In this document: positions 61,705 through 64,000 of the stretch, in pieces
How the letters are laid out: each line of letters opens with the position of its first letter
Position numbering within the stretch: the stretch's first letter is position 1
Assembly (NCBI GenBank): GCA_030065095.1
Contig: JASJDP010000003.1
Location: 42,858 to 106,857, forward strand
Source of the DNA: Rhodobacter sp.
GTDB lineage: Bacteria; Pseudomonadota; Alphaproteobacteria; Rhodobacterales; Rhodobacteraceae
Direction: 5' to 3'
Length of the DNA stretch: 64,000 nt
Notes under the pieces: generated by a model
What the model was told of the DNA's origin: nothing
The model's database searches: none
The model's input: only the letters and a program-made list of their open reading frames with translations
Made by a program: the position numbers and the translations under genes

Positions 61705-61939
61705 GGCACCCCCATCCTTCTGTCGTACCGGTTCCGCATCGCCCCAAAGCCCCTGCCCGCTCCGGCGTCGCGCCGGACGCGGGTGCTTGTCGATTGAGGG
61801 ACACGGCTTGTCAAGCGGGCTGCGGGCCGCCCGTGAATTCACGCACAATCGCTTTCCACGCCCAACGCCTTGACGTATAGACCTTGCACCTTCAGATGCT
61901 GCGAACGGGACACACGACTATAACAGGGGCGAGGATGGC

Positions 61940-62440
61940 ATGACACTACCCGACAACGACACCGACATCGCCTTTGTCCAGGCGCTGGCGGCCGTGCTGC
62001 GCGACAATGATCTTGCCGAACTGGAGGTCGAGCGCGGCTCGAAATCCGAAGGGCGCCTGTCTGTCCGCCTCCTCCGACCCTCGGCGGCACCTGCGCCGGC
62101 CCCGACCTTCCAGCACGCCGCCCCGCCCGCCGCGCCGGCGCCGCAGGCCAGCCCGGTTCCGGCCGCAGAGCCCGCCGCCGCACCGCCGGACGACCCCGCC
62201 AGCCTGCCCGGCGTCGTAACCTCGCCGATGGTTGGAACCGTCTATCTGCAGGCCGAACCGGGCAGCCCGCCCTTCGTCAAGATCGGTGACGAGGTGTCCG
62301 AGGGACAGACCCTGCTGATCGTCGAAGCGATGAAGACGATGAACCACATCCACGCGGCGAAAGCGGGCAAGGTCACGCGGATCTTCGTCGAAGACGGTGC
62401 CCCGGTCGAATTCGGCGCCCCGCTGATGGTGGTCGAGTAG
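61940..62440 (+). CDS. accB: Acetyl-CoA carboxylase biotin carboxyl carrier protein
   Basis: A 166-residue carrier. N-terminal helical part (residues 1-45), a Pro/Ala-rich linker (46-90) and the biotinyl domain with Lys132 in [13 protein letters not shown], the biotinylation site. First committed step of fatty acid synthesis, so the window holds both building and breakdown of fatty acids. Four bases separate it from accC. Confidence 0.96.
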   Translation: MTLPDNDTDIAFVQALAAVLRDNDLAELEVERGSKSEGRLSVRLLRPSAAPAPAPTFQHAAPPAAPAPQASPVPAAEPAAAPPDDPASLPGVVTSPMVGTVYLQAEPGSPPFVKIGDEVSEGQTLLIVEAMKTMNHIHAAKAGKVTRIFVEDGAPVEFGAPLMVVE

Positions 62441-62444
62441 GCGC

Positions 62445-63791
62445 ATGTTCGAAAAGATCCTGATCGCGAACCGCGGCGAAATCGCCCTGCGTGTGGTTCG
62501 CGCCTGCCGTGAGATGGGCATTCAGTCGGTCGCGGTGCATTCGACCGCCGACAGCGACGCGATGCATGTGCGTATGGCCGACGAGGCGATCTGCATCGGT
62601 CCACCCGCCGCCGCGCAAAGCTATCTCAGCATCCCTGCGATCATCTCGGCCTGCGAGATCACCGGCGCGCAGGCGATCCACCCCGGTTACGGATTTCTCA
62701 GCGAAAACGCCAGTTTCGTCCAGGTGGTCGAGGAACACGGGATCACCTTCATCGGCCCCACCGCCGAACACATCCGGATCATGGGCGACAAGATCACCGC
62801 CAAGGAGACGATGAAGGATCTTGGCGTGCCTTGCGTTCCCGGCTCGGACGGCGGCGTGCCCGATTTGGAAAGCGCCCGCGCGGCCGCGGCCGAGATCGGC
62901 TATCCGGTCATCATCAAGGCCACAGCCGGCGGCGGCGGGCGCGGGATGAAGCTGGCCAAATCGGCCGCCGATCTGGAAACCGCCTTCCGGACGGCGCGGG
63001 CCGAGGCCAAGGCCGCCTTCGGCAACGACGAGGTCTATATCGAGAAATACCTGGGCAATCCGCGCCATATCGAGATTCAGGTCTTCGGCGATGGCAAGGG
63101 CCGTGCGGTGCATCTGGCCGAACGCGACTGTTCGCTGCAGCGCCGCCACCAGAAGGTGTTCGAAGAGGCGCCCGGCCCGGCGATCGACGCCGAAACGCGG
63201 GCGAAGATCGGCAAGGTCTGCGCGGATGCGGTCGCCAGGATCAACTATATCGGCGCCGGCACGGTCGAGTTCCTGTATGAGAACGGCGAATTCTATTTCA
63301 TCGAAATGAACACCCGCCTTCAGGTCGAACACCCGGTGACCGAGGCGATATTCGGCGTCGATCTGGTGCGCGAGCAGATCCGCGTGGCCGAGGGCTATCC
63401 GATGTCGTTCACCCAAGACGATCTCGACATCAACGGCCATGCCATCGAGGTGCGGCTGAACGCCGAGCGGCTTCCGAACTTCGCACCCTCACCGGGCCGC
63501 ATCACCCAGTACCACGCGCCCGGCGGGCTGGGCGTGCGGATGGATTCGGCGCTTTATGACGGCTATTCGATCCCGCCCTACTACGACTCGCTGATCGGCA
63601 AGCTCATCGTTCACGGCCGCGACCGGACCGAGGCGCTCGCTCGGTTGCGCCGCGCGCTTGGAGAGCTGATCGTCGACGGTATCGACACGACCATTCCGCT
63701 GTTTCACGACCTGCTGGCAGAGCCGGACATCCAGTCCGGCGACTACTCGATCCACTGGCTCGAGAAATGGCTGGAAAAGGCTTTGGCATAG
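62445..63791 (+). CDS. accC: Acetyl-CoA carboxylase biotin carboxylase subunit
   Basis: A 448-residue ATP-grasp enzyme that carboxylates the biotin on AccB. Start [35 protein letters not shown]-grasp glycine loop [16 protein letters not shown]; catalytic region [27 protein letters not shown]; and the terminal [28 protein letters not shown]. Standard length. The 35 bases after its stop lead into dispersed repeat copy D. Confidence 0.97.
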   Translation: MFEKILIANRGEIALRVVRACREMGIQSVAVHSTADSDAMHVRMADEAICIGPPAAAQSYLSIPAIISACEITGAQAIHPGYGFLSENASFVQVVEEHGITFIGPTAEHIRIMGDKITAKETMKDLGVPCVPGSDGGVPDLESARAAAAEIGYPVIIKATAGGGGRGMKLAKSAADLETAFRTARAEAKAAFGNDEVYIEKYLGNPRHIEIQVFGDGKGRAVHLAERDCSLQRRHQKVFEEAPGPAIDAETRAKIGKVCADAVARINYIGAGTVEFLYENGEFYFIEMNTRLQVEHPVTEAIFGVDLVREQIRVAEGYPMSFTQDDLDINGHAIEVRLNAERLPNFAPSPGRITQYHAPGGLGVRMDSALYDGYSIPPYYDSLIGKLIVHGRDRTEALARLRRALGELIVDGIDTTIPLFHDLLAEPDIQSGDYSIHWLEKWLEKALA

Positions 63792-63825
63792 ATCGGGCCG
63801 CCTTGCCGGCAATCCGCGTGGCCGA

Positions 63826-64000
63826 TTCCGGCCTGGAGCGGACGTTCGCAATCTGCATTCAGGCGCGGAATCAAGGCCGTAGGCCTCCGCGCCATCGCCG
63901 ACCCGCCCCGGAGGGGAGGCGATTTGCTTGCGTCTCATATCGCATTGAGGTCGTTCGGACTTTGCTGGGATAAATCGAGCCGTTCAGACGTCTTGGCCGC
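63826..64000 (+). repeat. Dispersed palindromic-end repeat, copy D (direct, cut by window end)
   Basis: Same orientation as copy A. Left arm CGCCATCGCCGACCCGC (63890-63906) and the conserved core GTCGTTCGGACTTTGC, GGGATAAA and CGAGCCGTTC are seen; the right arm should lie beyond base 64000. The left flank GGCCTGGAGCGGACGTTCGC matches, inverted, the right flank of copy A near 15931-15950, so the element probably has an outer inverted repeat as well. It follows accC by about 35 bases. Confidence 0.8.

Noticed and set aside
61840..61939. Promoter of accBC
   Set aside because: TTGACG and a TATAAC are seen, but not at a proper spacing, so no promoter is asserted.
1..64000. tRNA, rRNA, CRISPR arrays, insertion sequences, prophage
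   Set aside because: No cloverleaf, rRNA segment, regularly spaced repeats, transposase motif or phage structural gene was found by reading; a tRNAscan or covariance search would be decisive.

Overview
The window is a GC-rich chromosomal segment from an alphaproteobacterium, most likely family Rhodobacteraceae (Roseobacter/Rhodobacter lineage). This rests on the base composition, the ATGA-coupled gene style, an ScfR-type short-chain acyl-CoA regulator, a DmdC-like acyl-CoA dehydrogenase, a RutR-type regulator with its operator, and Hint-domain and haemolysin-type proteins typical of that group. No rRNA, tRNA, CRISPR array, prophage or insertion sequence was seen. Species cannot be named from sequence alone.

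Layout. 1-4640: end of pyrD, an ArsC-like protein, a DapA-family aldolase, a MATE exporter and two overlapping hotdog thioesterases. 4843-14037: a fatty-acid beta-oxidation block: two MerR regulators, two acyl-CoA dehydrogenases, a GST, a thiolase, a cupin, two tiny coupled reading frames and a FadB-type fusion enzyme. 14016-23352: Hint protein, sulfotransferase, DMT transporter, acyl-CoA synthetase, a secreted tandem CARDB protein, a membrane protein resembling an M48 peptidase that has lost its zinc motif, an HDAC-family deacetylase, a nitroreductase and an EI24 protein. 23776-27097: a three-gene signalling operon (receiver-only regulator, small membrane protein, SLC5-histidine kinase). 27650-33429: a nuclease-family protein, an orphan HlyD adaptor, two related small membrane proteins, and a SELENBP1/methanethiol-oxidase homologue coupled to a histidine-bearing membrane protein. 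33488-43775: sulfatase and ScfR regulator, divergent from a complete HAAT-type ABC transporter followed by acetyl-CoA synthetase.

43911-46300 holds small accessory genes, including a double C2HC zinc-finger protein and an RTX-like protein. 46354-59119 is the most coherent system: a reductive pyrimidine degradation locus (PreT/PreA dihydropyrimidine dehydrogenase, dihydropyrimidinase, beta-ureidopropionase-type amidohydrolase), a linked NMT1/THI5-type ABC transporter, an aldo/keto reductase, an embedded methyltransferase and a RutR-family repressor. A near-perfect RutR operator lies between the repressor and the amidohydrolase, and a second operator-like palindrome precedes preT. 59201-61704 carries three tandem glycosyltransferase-like paralogues, and 61940-63791 is accBC.

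Four copies (two direct, two inverted; the last cut by the window edge) of a dispersed repeat of about 180-200 bp, with inverted ends and a conserved promoter-like core, sit in intergenic gaps at 15.7, 23.5, 28.5 and 63.8 kb. This is the clearest structure that gene content does not explain.

Likely physiology: a heterotroph using fatty acids, short-chain acids/acetate (ScfR, ABC transporter, Acs, SLC5-HK), pyrimidines and possibly methanethiol. Operator and substrate assignments are inferences from motifs and neighbourhood.
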